Of a stretch of 5,620 nucleotides of DNA, positions 2,983 through 5,620 are shown piece after piece (the first letter of the stretch is position 1; every line of letters begins with the position of its first letter). Source of the DNA: an uncultured bacterium. Its GTDB lineage: Bacteria > Verrucomicrobiota > Kiritimatiellia > RFP12 > UBA1067. Under the pieces are notes generated by a model that saw only the letters and a program-made list of their open reading frames with translations, searched no databases and had not been told where the DNA came from. A program made the translations under genes and the position numbers. The stretch is from NCBI GenBank assembly GCA_946401765.1, contig CAMIVJ010000208.1:1-5620 (forward strand), written 5' to 3'.

Positions 2983-5620
2983 ATGAGAGTATATCAGTTC
3001 GCCAAGAAGATCGGCGCCACGTGCGCAACGGTCATGAAATGGGCAGAGGAGTGCGAAATCGAAGTGTACTCGCCGCTCTCGGAGCTTGAAGGCGATGACG
3101 CCAATACGCTGAACGCCCGCTTCCTCAAGGAGGGGCCTGCAACTGTCAAGGCCGAGACCGAGGCCGTTCGCGCGCGCGGAAAGGCGAAGGCCGAGAAGGC
3201 GGTGAAGGCGCGCGCTGCCAAGGACAAGGCCCAGGCTGAGGCCCTTGAGGCCGCACGCAGGCGCGCCATAGCCGTACACAACGGCGAACCTTTCGTGCTG
3301 ACGCCGGCCGAGCCGCCGAAGGTGGAAGAAGTCCACGCAGAGAAGCCGGCGAAGGAGCAGACGGAGCCTGTTGAGGAGAAGGGGCCGAAGGTTGAGATCG
3401 GAGTGTCTCTGCCCGAACTGCCCAAGGTGAGCTTTGAGATGTCGGAGGAGCAGGACACTTCTGGCGGCGATGATTTCGAGGACGAAGACGACGAGGACGC
3501 CCTCGACTATCTGCAGGGCAAGGACCGCGGACGCTCCTCCAAAAAGGACGTCAAGAAGGAGAAGGAATCCAAGAAGGACGAGGAGAAGGGCGGCTCAAAG
3601 CGCGACCGCGAGAGAGGCGAGCGCGACAGGAAGGACGCTCCTGCGAAGAAGGATCGCGATGTGCGCGCTACGGCAAGAACTACCGAGCCTGCAGCCGCGC
3701 GCCGTCCTGCCGCGCCAGCTGCGCCCGCAGCGCCTGCGGCCAAGCGTCCTGCTGCGCCGCAGCGCCCCGCCTCCACACGCGTGGGCGGCCATCGCGCGGG
3801 CTTCTCTTCCGTATCCATGAAGCTCTCGCGCCCGCAGGTGCAGATTGGCACCGCCAAGCCGGTGGTCACGGCAGTCGGCGCGCCGACTGCCGCTCCCGCC
3901 GCTCCCGCGAAGCCAACGATATCGCTTTCCGTCTCGACCCGCGAGATCTCGATCCGCGGCGCCGTTGTGGTGAAGGAGCTCGCCCTCAAGCTCGGCATAC
4001 GCCCGAACAGGCTCATCGCCGACCTCATGGGCCTTAAGATACTCGCCTCCATCAACCAGCGCGTCGAGCCGGAGGTGGCCATCAAGGTGGCGCAGAAGTA
4101 CGGCTACAAGGTGAACGTGGAGCACGCGCGCGACGCTGCGAACAAGAAGCCCGTTCTGAAGTCGATCGACGCAGACGACGAGATTCCGCAGGACAAGCCC
4201 GAGGACATGCAGCCGCGTCCTCCGGTGGTCACCTTCCTCGGCCATGTGGACCACGGCAAGACGACTCTCATGGACTACATCCGCCACGCGCATGTGGCGG
4301 CCGGCGAGGCTGGCGGCATCACCCAGCAGATCTCCGCCTACCAGGTGGACGTGCAGGGCCGCAAGATCACGTTCCTCGACACTCCCGGCCACGCCGCGTT
4401 CAACGCGATGCGCCAGCGCGGCGCGCAGCTCACCGACATCGCAGTGATCATCATCGCGGCGGACGACGGCATCATGCCGCAGACCGAGGAGGCGATCAAG
4501 TTCGCCCGCCAGGCCGGCGTGCAGATCATGGTGGCAATCACCAAGTGCGACAAGCCCACCGCCAACACCCAGCGCGTCAAGCAGCAGCTGCAGAAGGCCG
4601 GTCTCACCCCCGAAGAGTGGGGCGGCGACATCGTGTGCTGCGAAGTGTCGGGCGTATCTGGCCAGGGCGTGGACAACCTTCTCGAGATGATGCTGCTGCA
4701 GGCCGACGTGCTCGAGCTTTCCGCCAACCCTCGCCGCCGCGCCAACGGATACGTGATCGAGGCCGAGCTCGAGCAGGGCTTCGGCCCCTCCGCCACGCTG
4801 CTCGTCACCGGCGGCACTCTCAAGGTGGGCGACGCAATCCTCATCGGCGAGCACTTCGGCAAGGTGCGCTCGCTCATCGACGACCGCGGCCGCCGCATCA
4901 AGGAGGCGCCTCCCGCGACGCCCGTGAAGTGCACCGGCCTTTCCGGCGTGCCAGAAGCAGGCGCGGAGTTCCGCGTGATGCTCGACGAGAAGCGCGCCCG
5001 CACGCTCGCCGAGGAGACGGCCCGCCTGCGCAAGGAGCAGGAGCTTTCGCAGACGAAGGCGCTCTCGCTCGACGACCTCATGAGCCAGATGAACGCCGGC
5101 GACAAGCGCGAGCTGAGCGTGGTAGTGAAGAGCGACACGCAGGGCTCGCTCGAGGCGATCGTCGAGGCGCTGCGCGGCATCAAGAGCGAGAAGGTGGGCC
5201 TCAAGATCATCGGCACCGGCACGGGCAACGTCTCCATCACCGACGTGAAGAGCGCCGCCGCGGGCAAGGCCGTGATCGTGGGCTTCGACATCGGCTGCGA
5301 CTCCGGCGTGCAGCAGCAGGCCCGCCACGACGGCGTGCGCATCAACTCGTTCCGCATCATCTACGAGCTGATCGACCATGTGAAGAAGACCATGCTCGAC
5401 CTCCTGCCGCCAGAGTACACAGAGAAGATCAAGGGCCACGCCCAGGTTAAGGCGATCTACGACATCGGCAAGCTCGGCAAGATCGCAGGCTCGCAGATGC
5501 TCGACGGCTCCCTCGTGGCCTCGGCCCGCTACCGCATTCTCCGCAACGGCGCCAAGGTGTGGGAAGGCAAGGTGCAGACGCTGCGCCACTTCAAGGACGA
5601 GGTCAAGGAGGTCACCGGCC
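2983..5620 (+). CDS. infB: translation initiation factor IF2 (3' end outside window)
   Basis: IF2 is the GTPase that places fMet-tRNA on the 30S subunit and promotes 50S joining. The frame is open to the window edge: 879 residues are seen and about 30-40 are missing. Residues 1-52 are the N-terminal IF2N domain. A low-complexity linker spans about 53-310: a Lys/Ala/Glu helix-like part, an acidic patch at 163-175, a Lys/Arg/Asp/Glu part to about 226, then Pro/Ala-rich. A second IF2N-type domain covers about 312-382. The G domain has G1 GHVDHGKT (420-427), G2 GGITQ (444-448), G3 DTPGH (466-470, catalytic His470), G4 TKCD (520-523) and G5 SGV (556-558). Domain II (about 584-670), domain III (about 710-800) and domain IV (from about 815, with IAGS at 834-837 and RHFKDEV) follow. 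The G1-G4 motifs sit a constant 22 residues beyond their E. coli positions. G4 Thr520, G5 Gly557 and Ser837 replace the usual Asn, Ala and Cys. Confidence 0.97.
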   Translation, partial: MRVYQFAKKIGATCATVMKWAEECEIEVYSPLSELEGDDANTLNARFLKEGPATVKAETEAVRARGKAKAEKAVKARAAKDKAQAEALEAARRRAIAVHNGEPFVLTPAEPPKVEEVHAEKPAKEQTEPVEEKGPKVEIGVSLPELPKVSFEMSEEQDTSGGDDFEDEDDEDALDYLQGKDRGRSSKKDVKKEKESKKDEEKGGSKRDRERGERDRKDAPAKKDRDVRATARTTEPAAARRPAAPAAPAAPAAKRPAAPQRPASTRVGGHRAGFSSVSMKLSRPQVQIGTAKPVVTAVGAPTAAPAAPAKPTISLSVSTREISIRGAVVVKELALKLGIRPNRLIADLMGLKILASINQRVEPEVAIKVAQKYGYKVNVEHARDAANKKPVLKSIDADDEIPQDKPEDMQPRPPVVTFLGHVDHGKTTLMDYIRHAHVAAGEAGGITQQISAYQVDVQGRKITFLDTPGHAAFNAMRQRGAQLTDIAVIIIAADDGIMPQTEEAIKFARQAGVQIMVAITKCDKPTANTQRVKQQLQKAGLTPEEWGGDIVCCEVSGVSGQGVDNLLEMMLLQADVLELSANPRRRANGYVIEAELEQGFGPSATLLVTGGTLKVGDAILIGEHFGKVRSLIDDRGRRIKEAPPATPVKCTGLSGVPEAGAEFRVMLDEKRARTLAEETARLRKEQELSQTKALSLDDLMSQMNAGDKRELSVVVKSDTQGSLEAIVEALRGIKSEKVGLKIIGTGTGNVSITDVKSAAAGKAVIVGFDIGCDSGVQQQARHDGVRINSFRIIYELIDHVKKTMLDLLPPEYTEKIKGHAQVKAIYDIGKLGKIAGSQMLDGSLVASARYRILRNGAKVWEGKVQTLRHFKDEVKEVTG

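Noticed and set aside
3817..3819. Internal ATG of infB as a start for a shorter IF2 form
   Set aside because: No ribosome binding site precedes it, and the upstream bases are ordinary coding sequence. An enterobacterial-type second IF2 form is not supported.
3595..5589. 664-codon open frame on the minus strand opposite infB
   Set aside because: It is rich in His, Leu, Ala and Arg with no domain pattern. It is the antisense shadow of infB, whose GC-rich codon use removes stops from the opposite strand.

Overview
The window is a 5.6 kb piece of a GC-rich bacterial chromosome. It carries mostly core housekeeping genes plus one unrecognised coiled-coil gene. NusA directly followed by infB (no ylxR between them, no rimP in front), the NusA N-terminus (an 'LLAIVNYIERERGVDRE'-like opening) and the 440-residue NusA length all resemble the Planctomycetes-Verrucomicrobia-Chlamydiae group, perhaps the Verrucomicrobiota/Kiritimatiellota side. 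That placement is inference from pattern, not from a search.

Layout. Bases 1-342 are the last 113 codons of mutS (+). Only 20 bases later, tail to tail, ends a 324-residue gene on the minus strand (363-1337). It has a proline-rich N-terminus, a long coiled coil and a compact C-terminal domain that I do not recognise as a named family. Bases 1338-1601 form the only sizeable non-coding stretch. It is AT-rich against its surroundings and holds two divergent sigma70-type promoters: a strong extended -10 promoter for the minus-strand gene and a TTGACT/TACCAT promoter for nusA. Between them lies a degenerate GAAA-type tandem repeat, and a small inverted repeat sits on the nusA -10 box. nusA (1602-2924) is complete. 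infB (2983 to the window edge) follows after 58 bases with its own ribosome binding site and no convincing terminator, so the two are probably cotranscribed. infB is open at the right edge and lacks roughly its last 30-40 codons.

How the genes fit together. NusA (transcription elongation, pausing, termination and antitermination) and IF2 (GTP-dependent placement of fMet-tRNA on the ribosome) form a classic transcription-translation operon in bacteria. mutS (mismatch recognition) belongs to a different transcription unit. The coiled-coil gene stands alone with its own promoter and its role cannot be read from context.

I see no mobile element, CRISPR array, RNA gene or clear new multi-gene system. 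The points most worth a second look are the uncharacterised coiled-coil protein with a possible HicA/dsRBD-like C-terminal fold, and three substitutions at normally conserved IF2 sites (G4 Asn to Thr, G5 Ala to Gly, and a domain IV Cys to Ser).
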